Assembly: GCA_030145005.1 (NCBI GenBank)
Contig: JAQYWJ010000165.1
Span: forward strand, 1-5,131
DNA: 5,131 bases
Origin: Desulfobacter sp.
Lineage (GTDB): Bacteria; Desulfobacterota; Desulfobacteria; Desulfobacterales; Desulfobacteraceae
Direction: 5' to 3'
Shown: positions 1 to 4,465 of the stretch, in pieces
Layout: each line of letters starts with the position of its first letter
How positions within the stretch are numbered: position 1 is the first letter of the stretch
Program-made: the position numbers and the translations under genes
Notes under the pieces: generated by a model
Seen by the model: only the letters and a program-made list of their open reading frames with translations
The model's database searches: none
What the model was told of the DNA's origin: nothing

Positions 1-1
1 A

Positions 2-187
2 AATCCTTATTTAATCGAATTCATCACACCGTCAGGCACCCCGGGACTTAAATGTCCCAGGGTTTCATGCACCTATTCCCAGGACAACCTGCTGGCACCC
101 GTTCAGCACATGGCCGCAACTGCAGCACCAACAGCGCCTCTCCCCAAAAAGAAAAAGCTGGTCAGACGCGTCAAACGACGGCGATGA
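2..187 (+). CDS. 3' end of an unidentified gene (5' truncated by window)
   Basis: An open frame enters from the left edge and runs 61 codons to TGA at 185-187. It has no start in the window, so only the C-terminus of the protein is visible. The peptide has a plausible folded part (ending around GTPGLKCPRVSC, with two cysteines five residues apart), then an Ala/Pro/Thr-rich linker (AATAAPTAPLP) and a strongly basic tail (KKKKLVRRVKRRR). A low-complexity linker followed by a basic tail is typical of the true C-terminus of a bacterial protein, which is why I prefer this frame over the overlapping ATG-started 72-codon frame at 52-270. I do not recognise the family. The basic tail could contact nucleic acid or acidic membrane lipid, but that is speculation. 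It lies about 200 bases upstream of the gspC-like gene on the same strand. Confidence 0.5.
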   Translation, partial: NPYLIEFITPSGTPGLKCPRVSCTYSQDNLLAPVQHMAATAAPTAPLPKKKKLVRRVKRRR

Positions 188-302
188 ACATTGCCCAGAT
201 ATATAAAATTATGAATACCGGAAAGCTGAATCAGGCTAAAAATTTTCGGTACCTTACCATTGTTTTTTAGCTTGATTTGTTATAGAAATTTTTAATTGTG
301 TC

Positions 303-334
303 GGTCTGACAATTTAATTTTAAGGCATCAGACC
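303..334. repeat. 7-bp inverted repeat upstream of gspC-like gene
   Basis: GGTCTGA (303-309) and TCAGACC (328-334) are perfect inverted repeats with an 18-base AT-rich spacer. A second partner lies just before the gene: GTCTGACA (304-311) is also perfectly complementary to TGTCAGAC (371-378), which ends five bases before the gspC-like ATG. The two pairings share the same left arm and exclude each other. No T-run follows the first stem, so it is not a good intrinsic terminator. It could be an operator or a leader structure. The rest of the 188-383 gap is AT-rich, and I see no convincing promoter in it. Confidence 0.4.
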
Positions 335-383
335 TTGATAAATATCACCTGAGATACAGAGCCAAAACCCTGTCAGACAAAAA

Positions 384-1283
384 ATGAAGCCAATATTTTT
401 TATAATTTTAATAGGTTTAATAATACTAGTAACGTTCCAGGTATATGCCCTGATCAATCCGATTACTGATACACCAGAGGCACAACTGTCCTCAAATAGC
501 CCAAAGACAGACTATACCCATCTACAATCAAAATCTAATCGTTTTGAACCTCTTAAACGAAATAAAATCATCGAAAAGGTTACCCTGCGAAATCTTTTCA
601 AGGTAGATGTAGACGGTAAAAACAACAAAGCACCTGAACCCGTGAGCCTGCATCTTGAGAAGACCAAGCTGGAACTGACCCTTTGGGGTACGGTAACAGG
701 GCAGAAAACGGAAAATGGCTGGGCCGTAATAAAGGATCTTAAAACAAAACAGCAGGATCTATACCGGGTCAATGATAAAATTCAGGGTGCCACCATTAAA
801 TCCATATTACGCAACAAGGTAATTTTAACCGTAAACGGTAAGGATCAGATTCTGGAAGTTGATGCAGAGTCGCCGCCCTTTCTTGACCGGAAACGCAGGC
901 CTTCCGGCAGACCTTCCAGGCCCAGGCCCCCGCAGGATCACAGGCCGGACCAGAAGGAGGTGGAGGATATGTTAAATGCGGTATCAAAATCAAATCAATT
1001 GTTTAAAACCCGACCCTATGTCAAAAATGGCGAAGCGTCAGGTGTTATGATTTACAGCATTAAGAAAGACTCCGTGGCCCAGCTGTTAGGCCTTCGAAAC
1101 GGAGATATTATCCAGGCCGTCGACGACGTTGAAATTGAAGATCCCCAAGACCTTAAAACTTTTGAAGACAGCATCGACGACCATTCAGATATGACCATTT
1201 CTATCCTCAGGCGTGGAAAACCCAAAGAACTGGTTTTCAGTGAACAGGATAACGCGTATACCATCAATGATGTTGAACCGTAA
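384..1283 (+). CDS. gspC: Type II secretion system protein C (GspC-like), PDZ type
   Basis: This is a 299-residue inner-membrane protein of the type II secretion machine. In that family GspC links the inner-membrane platform to the outer-membrane secretin GspD and takes part in substrate recognition. The visible domain order fits. A short cytoplasmic start is followed by one hydrophobic anchor (residues 4-24). Next is the RNLF motif (69-72) that opens many GspC periplasmic regions, and then the homology region (about 93-160) with LTLWGTVTG at 98-106 and ILRNKVILTVNG at 141-152. A Pro/Arg-rich linker follows (168-190). The C-terminal PDZ domain spans about 205-287, with LGLRNGDIIQAVDD (235-248) as the carboxylate-binding-loop neighbourhood. 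The length is normal. I chose ATG 384 because in-frame stops lie close upstream (336, 339). No Shine-Dalgarno is visible, only an A-rich leader. No gspD or other gsp gene follows, so it stands alone on its downstream side. Confidence 0.85.
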   Translation: MKPIFFIILIGLIILVTFQVYALINPITDTPEAQLSSNSPKTDYTHLQSKSNRFEPLKRNKIIEKVTLRNLFKVDVDGKNNKAPEPVSLHLEKTKLELTLWGTVTGQKTENGWAVIKDLKTKQQDLYRVNDKIQGATIKSILRNKVILTVNGKDQILEVDAESPPFLDRKRRPSGRPSRPRPPQDHRPDQKEVEDMLNAVSKSNQLFKTRPYVKNGEASGVMIYSIKKDSVAQLLGLRNGDIIQAVDDVEIEDPQDLKTFEDSIDDHSDMTISILRRGKPKELVFSEQDNAYTINDVEP

Positions 1284-1295
1284 TACACAACGCTG

Positions 1296-1421
1296 AACCA
1301 CGGAAAGCACGGAAGAACACGGAAATGAGTTTGATTACGGATCAACTTTGGCAGTTACCCAAAAGTACAGATTGAGTTCTTTGCGCTCTAACTTTCAGTG
1401 CTTTCCGTGTCTTCTGTGGTT
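1296..1421. repeat. Facing copies of a CACGGAA-type intergenic repeat
   Basis: The gap between the gspC-like gene and yidD contains two related arms in opposite orientation. The left arm (1296-1324) starts AACCACGGAAAGCACGGAAG and has CACGGAA three times (1299, 1308, 1318; period 9-10). The right arm, read on the minus strand (1421 down to 1393), starts AACCACAGAAGACACGGAAA and ends in CACTGAAAG. In RNA the arms could pair into a long imperfect stem with a loop of about 68 bases. Short repeats of this AACCACGGAAG/ACACGGAA style are, from memory, common between genes in many bacterial genomes. Their function is not established. Here the repeat separates gspC from yidD and could act as a transcript processing or stability element. 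Confidence 0.6.
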
Positions 1422-1427
1422 ATAAAC

Positions 1428-1433
1428 AGGAGA
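1428..1433 (+). promoter_or_regulatory. Shine-Dalgarno serving two competing starts
   Basis: AGGAGA lies only 2 bases before the TTG (1436) that opens the longest yidD frame, but 10 bases before an ATG (1443) in another frame. That ATG opens a 27-codon ORF ending with TAA at 1524-1526. A third possibility for yidD is TTG 1520, preceded by AAGGG (1506-1510) at a 9-base spacing. The SD therefore does not settle the yidD start. Confidence 0.45.
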
Positions 1434-1435
1434 TA

Positions 1436-1987
1436 TTGAACAATGGATATTCGAAATGCACACCTCCTATTGAAAAATGGTCGTGGATCGATCGTTTTAT
1501 ATTTCAAGGGATTAGTATATTGTTAAATGAACTTTGTGGATCTCTGATTCTATTGGTTTTATACATTTTCATGTTAAGTTCGCCGCCTAAAGTGCTTTGG
1601 GCCCAGGAGCCAACCGAAAACAACGAACCAGACACCAATCCCGTGATTAAATTTTATCAGGCGCACATATCCGGCATTGACGGCAACCGCTGCCCCATGT
1701 ATCCGAACTGCTCACAGTATTGTGCCCAAGCCATCCAAAAACACGGATTTGGCCTGGGCTGGATTATGGCCTGCGACCGTCTGCTCAGATGCGGCAGGGA
1801 TGAAGTTCGCCTGTCTCCCCATGTCAGGGTCAATGGGCGCGAATTAATATTTGACCCGGTTAGTGCCAATGATTTCTGGTGGTTTTCACCCAAAGCGTCT
1901 GCCATTGAAACCAATTTACCGAAGGAAAAATTGTATCATTCAAATCCCGGCCGGATGTCGGATTTGAATTCGGACCAGCAAAAATGA
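1436..1987 (+). CDS. yidD: YidD-family protein with N-terminal export signal
   Basis: The 183-residue product contains a YidD domain at about residues 69-146. It shows IKFYQAHISGI, then CPMYPNCSQYCAQAI (86-100) matching the family CxxYPSCSxYxxxA pattern, and DRLLRCGR (114-121) before a DPV motif (140-142). Known YidD is a small (70-90 residue) membrane-associated factor that helps YidC insert inner-membrane proteins. This one is twice that length. It has an N-terminal extension with a hydrophobic run (34-47) ending in VLWA-QE (cleavage plausible after Ala56), which looks like a signal peptide or anchor, and a polar tail (150-183). The start is uncertain: TTG 1436 gives the longest frame, TTG 1520 would give a compact signal peptide, and ATG 1571 would remove most of the hydrophobic run. 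It is not next to rpmH, rnpA or yidC, where yidD usually sits. Its stop overlaps the start of the next gene. Domain assignment is confident; location and role are inference. Confidence 0.82.
   Translation: MNNGYSKCTPPIEKWSWIDRFIFQGISILLNELCGSLILLVLYIFMLSSPPKVLWAQEPTENNEPDTNPVIKFYQAHISGIDGNRCPMYPNCSQYCAQAIQKHGFGLGWIMACDRLLRCGRDEVRLSPHVRVNGRELIFDPVSANDFWWFSPKASAIETNLPKEKLYHSNPGRMSDLNSDQQK
1443..1526 (+). other. Possible 27-codon leader ORF overlapping yidD start
   Basis: ATG 1443 is the best-placed start after the AGGAGA at 1428-1433 (10 bases). Its frame differs from yidD and closes with TAA at 1524-1526, beside the alternative yidD start TTG 1520. The predicted peptide (starting MDIRNAHLLLKNG) has no recognisable motif. 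It could be a translated leader that hands ribosomes on to yidD, or chance. There is no independent evidence that it is expressed. Confidence 0.2.
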
Positions 1988-2937
1988 AGCATCTGCTGGT
2001 TTACCTGACCGCCCTTGCATTATTTTTGGGCTTAAGTTCACCAGATGCTCACGCGCTTTCCAAAGATCGCCCCGGCCTTTTTATTACGGCAGACATGCAG
2101 TTTGACTATGCCCAGACACTTTTTGAACAAAAAGATTTTACTGCGGCCCAGGTGGAATTCAAACGGTTTATCCATTTTTTCCCCAAAGACCCCAGGCATG
2201 ACCGTGCCGATTATACCGCAGGCGTTGCCCTGTTTCGCTCGGGGCAGCACTATGAGGCGGCCAAACGGTTTGATACAATTATCCGGCAATCCAAAGATAT
2301 AGACAGTCCATGGGCCCGCCAATCCTGCTTTATGCAGAGTCAAGCCTTTGAGGCCATGGGCAACACAGGTTATGCCCAGGTTGTGCTTCAAAATTATTTA
2401 AAACTGACCCGGGATACCGATACAAAAGACCGAATATACCTGGAACTTGCCCGCATGCATATCCAGAACACCGCGACCCCGGGAAAAGATGAACTTGCCG
2501 GCGCCCGTAAAAACCTGATGCTGATCAGTCCTGAAAAACAGCGGGAATACAACGTAACAAAGCAACTGGAAGCCATTGACAATGCCGTGAATGCGCCGAC
2601 AAAAAGTCCTGTCCTTGCAGGAATTCTGGCCATTATCCCCGGAGGGGGCATGCTCTATTGTGAACGGTATAAAGACGCCTTTATCAGTTTCTGTTTTAAT
2701 ACAGGATTGATTTGGGCCGCATACACGGCCTTTGACCATGACAACCCCGCCCTTGGCGGTGTCATTACCTTTGTGGAGACAGGCTTTTATTCAGGCAATA
2801 TTTATGGTTCCATAACAGCAGCCCACAAATACAACAAAGCCGCCCAGGTAAAAATTCTGAACAAAACCTTTGACTTTGAACCGGGGTTTAATCCGGTAAA
2901 TAAATCTTTTTTTCTGAGATTAACGCACGGTTTTTGA
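1984..2937 (+). CDS. Exported TPR protein with C-terminal PGGG membrane region
   Basis: The 317-residue product begins with a signal peptide (MKHLLVYLTALALFLGLSS, likely cut after AHA at about residue 24). Residues 37-145 form TPR-like helix pairs: DYAQTLFEQKDFTAAQVEFKR (41-61), a second at about 75-107 and a third at about 112-142. They resemble the tetratricopeptide part of BamD/YbgF-type envelope proteins. From residue 208 there is a different module with hydrophobic stretches: SPVLAGILAIIPGGGMLY (208-225), CERYKDAFISF (226-236) and further hydrophobic segments to about 282. The PGxGxxYxxRxxDA pattern is one I associate with small membrane proteins encoded near YidD in other phyla. The ATG overlaps the yidD stop (ATGA at 1984-1987) and has no good SD of its own, so translation is probably coupled to yidD. 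This points to a joint envelope role, such as scaffolding or membrane protein assembly. The exact function is unknown. Confidence 0.72.
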   Translation: MKHLLVYLTALALFLGLSSPDAHALSKDRPGLFITADMQFDYAQTLFEQKDFTAAQVEFKRFIHFFPKDPRHDRADYTAGVALFRSGQHYEAAKRFDTIIRQSKDIDSPWARQSCFMQSQAFEAMGNTGYAQVVLQNYLKLTRDTDTKDRIYLELARMHIQNTATPGKDELAGARKNLMLISPEKQREYNVTKQLEAIDNAVNAPTKSPVLAGILAIIPGGGMLYCERYKDAFISFCFNTGLIWAAYTAFDHDNPALGGVITFVETGFYSGNIYGSITAAHKYNKAAQVKILNKTFDFEPGFNPVNKSFFLRLTHGF

Positions 2938-2951
2938 ATAACAGTCATGGG

Positions 2952-2966
2952 CTGAACCTGGTTCAG
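2952..2966. repeat. 15-bp dyad just upstream of ribB promoter
   Basis: CTGAACC-T-GGTTCAG is a perfect dyad centred on 2959 that ends 3 bases before the -35 hexamer at 2970. Its loop is too tight and it lacks a T-run, so it does not look like a terminator for the upstream TPR gene. As double-stranded DNA it resembles an operator for a dimeric regulator. No regulator can be named from the sequence. Confidence 0.35.
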
Positions 2967-2969
2967 GGA

Positions 2970-2998
2970 TTGACATCCCCCCCTTACCGGCGTAGTAT
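2970..2998 (+). promoter_or_regulatory. Sigma70-like promoter of ribB riboswitch transcript
   Basis: A perfect -35 TTGACA (2970-2975) is followed by a 17-base spacer and a -10 of TAGTAT (2993-2998; 4 of 6 consensus bases including the conserved first TA and last T). The predicted transcription start, about 7 bases further on, falls at 3005-3006, exactly where the FMN aptamer begins. The placement supports the call. Confidence 0.7.
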
Positions 2999-3005
2999 CC
3001 TCAAC

Positions 3006-3162
3006 GTTCTCAGGGCGGGGTGAAATTCCCCACCGGCGGTAACCTGGAAATTTGAGGTCAAATTCCAGGAAAGCCCGCGAGCGCTTTGCAGCTTTTTGCG
3101 CAAAGGTCAGCAGATCTGGTGAAACTCCAGAGCCGACGGTTACAGTCCGGATGGAAGAGAAT
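3006..3162 (+). ncRNA. FMN riboswitch (RFN element)
   Basis: This is a cis-acting RNA aptamer that binds flavin mononucleotide and controls riboflavin genes. The conserved blocks are present in order: AGGGCGGGGTGAAATTCCCC (3012-3031), ACCGGCGGTAA (3032-3042), AAGCCCGCGAGCG (3071-3083), GGTCAGCAGATCTGGTGAAA (3105-3124), CCAGAGCCGACGGTTACAGT (3128-3147) and CCGGATGGAAGAGAA (3148-3162 region). The closing stem P1 is TTCTC (3007-3011) with GAGAA (3157-3161), plus a G-U pair at 3006/3162. P2 is GGGG (3017-3020) with CCCC (3028-3031). The variable arms are a long hairpin at 3043-3067 (CTGGAA...TTCCAG type) and a CTTTG/CAAAG arm at 3084-3105. It lies directly upstream of ribB, its usual target. Confidence 0.97.
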
Positions 3163-3261
3163 AAGCAAAAAACACAAGACCATTGCGCTTACAGATTACT
3201 GACGGCTTTTGTCGACAAGTACTGGTATGGTAATGGATGGTGTCATCTTGCCTTTTTTATT

Positions 3262-3322
3262 CCCACGCCCTGATTCATGTATTAATTTATAACGATTACC
3301 AAGGAGTTGAATCATGAATCAG
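3262..3322 (+). promoter_or_regulatory. Riboswitch expression platform hiding the ribB start
   Basis: CTGATTCATG (3270-3279) pairs perfectly with CATGAATCAG (3313-3322), a 10-bp stem containing the ribB ATG (3314-3316). The SD AAGGAG (3301-3306, 7 bases before ATG) lies in the 33-base loop. The competing structure is also visible. CGCCCTGA (3266-3273) is perfectly complementary to TCAGGGCG (3010-3017) at the 5' side of the aptamer. It is extended by CCC (3262-3264) with GGG (3018-3020), leaving one bulged A. Without FMN, the aptamer's 5' strand could capture 3262-3273 and free the start. With FMN bound, the aptamer keeps that strand and the start-hiding stem forms. No intrinsic terminator is seen; the TTTTTT at 3253-3258 lacks a clear preceding stem. 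Translational control is inferred, not shown. Confidence 0.65.
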
Positions 3323-3970
3323 AATCCTTTAAAACAGTTTGGAAATTCCCAGCAGCGTTTACAGGCCGGACTTGAAGCCCTTCGCCGGGGCTCAGGCGTT
3401 TTGGTGGCCGACGATGAAAACCGGGAAAATGAAGTGGACCTAATTTTTGGGGCACACACCCTTAAAGTGGACCAGATGGCTATGCTCATCAGGGAATGCA
3501 GCGGCATTGTCTGCCTGTGTCTTCCCCGGGCAAAGGTTGCACACTTAAACCTTGTTCCAATGGTAAAAAACAACACAAGCCAATACCAGACTGCATTTAC
3601 AGTATCCATTGAAGCGGCCCAAGGTGTCACCACGGGAGTTTCTGCCCGGGACCGCTTAACAACCATTCAGGCCGCCATTGCCGAAGATGCAGTCCCGGAA
3701 AATCTAAATTGCCCCGGCCATATTTTTCCGTTACAGGCAAAACCCGGGGGCGTCCTTGAACGCGCCGGCCATACCGAGGCCACAGTTGATCTAATGACCC
3801 TGGCGGGTTTGCCCCCATACGGGGTTTTGTGTGAACTTACAAATCCCGACGGAACCATGGCCAGGCTCCCTAAAGCTGCACAATTTGCCATAGACAACCG
3901 TTTTACAATGCTCACAGTTGAAGATATTATAAATTACAGACTTGGGGTACAAAGTGTTAAAGCATCATAA
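3314..3970 (+). CDS. ribB: 3,4-dihydroxy-2-butanone 4-phosphate synthase
   Basis: RibB converts ribulose 5-phosphate to 3,4-dihydroxy-2-butanone 4-phosphate plus formate, supplying the four-carbon unit of riboflavin. It is a cytosolic, Mg-dependent enzyme. The 218-residue length equals stand-alone RibB (E. coli, 217). Numbering matches E. coli throughout: acidic loop DDENRENE (33-40) with Arg37, Glu38, Glu40 and Asp42; SGIVCLCL (63-70); TTGVSARDRLTT (106-117); PGHIFPL (134-140); AGHTEAT (151-157) with metal ligand His153; and GVLCELTN (170-177) with Glu174. There is no C-terminal GTP cyclohydrolase II domain, so it is not the bifunctional RibBA. Two usually conserved positions differ: Val41 replaces the Gly of RENEGD, and Cys133 replaces the Arg of RPGH. 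All catalytic residues I know are kept. The start ATG 3314 has a good SD (AAGGAG, 3301-3306). It is apparently monocistronic and under the FMN riboswitch. Confidence 0.97.
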   Translation: MNQNPLKQFGNSQQRLQAGLEALRRGSGVLVADDENRENEVDLIFGAHTLKVDQMAMLIRECSGIVCLCLPRAKVAHLNLVPMVKNNTSQYQTAFTVSIEAAQGVTTGVSARDRLTTIQAAIAEDAVPENLNCPGHIFPLQAKPGGVLERAGHTEATVDLMTLAGLPPYGVLCELTNPDGTMARLPKAAQFAIDNRFTMLTVEDIINYRLGVQSVKAS

Positions 3971-4181
3971 TTGGCTCATCTGTTATAGATCCTTGTTCGT
4001 CAATTCATTAAAAAGTTTTGACTTTATTCATAAACCTGTGCTAAATATTTAAATATATTGTGCTATTTTGCTCTTAAATAGGTAATGTTCAATAGTTCGG
4101 CTGAAATTCGTTGATTTAATTTAATATTCAGAGACGTTACTCAAATATCTAACAGTATTATTGAACTGTATTCTTACGTTA
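3971..4181. other. AT-rich intergenic stretch after ribB
   Basis: I find no ORF of merit and no convincing intrinsic terminator for ribB here. A weak promoter-like arrangement is present on the + strand: TTGACT (4018-4023), an 18-base spacer, and TAAATA (4042-4047) preceded by TG (4039-4040) as an extended -10. In such AT-rich DNA this may be chance. If real, it would give a leader of about 410 bases, containing the palindrome and the MITE-like element, ahead of the gene at 4466. Confidence 0.4.
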
Positions 4182-4227
4182 AGGGGCTCGGAAAAAATAA
4201 TTATCACAAATTTTTTGCCGAGCCCCT
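4182..4227. repeat. 46-base palindromic hairpin element
   Basis: AGGGGCTCGG (4182-4191) pairs perfectly with CCGAGCCCCT (4218-4227). After a single bulged G (4217), AAAAAA (4192-4197) pairs with TTTTTT (4211-4216), leaving a 13-base loop. The stem is strong, but no T-run follows it on either strand, because the A/T tracts lie inside. It is therefore not a standard intrinsic terminator. It may be a REP-like dispersed palindrome, or serve as a 3'-end block for the ribB message. It directly abuts the MITE-like element. Confidence 0.65.
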
Positions 4228-4229
4228 AA

Positions 4230-4390
4230 GAGCCTGTTTGATAATTAGGGGATCGAAGCGAAATCTCATGAAAACAAGAACCAATTTTCACAAATTTTCT
4301 GTTAATAGTCGGACTATTGACAGAAAATTTGGGGGAATTGGGGCCATTTTCATGTGATTGCAGCCGATTCATCAATTACCAAACAGGCTC
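4230..4390. mobile_element. 161-bp MITE-like element with TAA target duplication
   Basis: The terminal inverted repeats begin GAGCCTGTTTG (4230-4240) and end CAAACAGGCTC (4380-4390), perfect over 11 bp. They match at 21 of 26 positions when extended to 4255 and 4365. TAA flanks both ends (4227-4229 and 4391-4393), as expected for a 3-bp target duplication. The interior carries no ORF. It continues the dyad: CATGAAAA (4267-4274) with TTTTCATG (4347-4354), CCAATT (4281-4286) with AATTGG (4336-4341), and a 19-bp core stem 4291-4309 with 4313-4331 (one G-U). The whole element thus folds into one hairpin. The end sequence and TNA-type duplication recall the IS1031/IS427 groups of the IS5 family. 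That assignment is from memory and unverified. It would need a transposase supplied elsewhere. Confidence 0.78.
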
Positions 4391-4452
4391 TAAGTTCTAT
4401 TTCCCGTTACATAGCAATTTCCATGGGTAATTTTACGGAATCTTAACCATAC

Positions 4453-4457
4453 GGAGG
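4453..4457 (+). promoter_or_regulatory. Strong Shine-Dalgarno fixing a TTG start
   Basis: GGAGG sits 8 bases before TTG 4466, ideal spacing. It supports a non-ATG start for the downstream gene. The next in-frame ATG (4487) has no comparable site. Confidence 0.7.
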
Positions 4458-4465
4458 AAACATCA

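Noticed and set aside
52..270. 72-codon ORF at the left edge
   Set aside because: It overlaps the better C-terminal frame (2-187), its composition is not protein-like, and it has no SD. Treated as a shadow.
2966..2979. GGGAT/ATCCC hairpin after the TPR gene as a terminator
   Set aside because: It is a short stem followed by C residues and not T. It overlaps the -35 element, so it is more likely incidental.
3246..3262. TTTTTT run (3253-3258) as an intrinsic terminator of the riboswitch
   Set aside because: I could not find a stable stem directly before the T-run. The start-codon stem offers a better regulatory explanation.
3052..3273. 73-codon ORF between the TPR gene and ribB
   Set aside because: It lies inside the FMN riboswitch and its expression platform, whose conservation explains the sequence.
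4182..4230. Palindrome as a standard rho-independent terminator for ribB
   Set aside because: No T-run follows the stem on either strand, and it lies more than 200 bases after the stop codon.
4227..4393. CRISPR or tRNA-like interpretation of the nested dyads
   Set aside because: There are no regularly spaced direct repeats and no tRNA arms. The terminal repeats and flanking TAA duplication fit a MITE.
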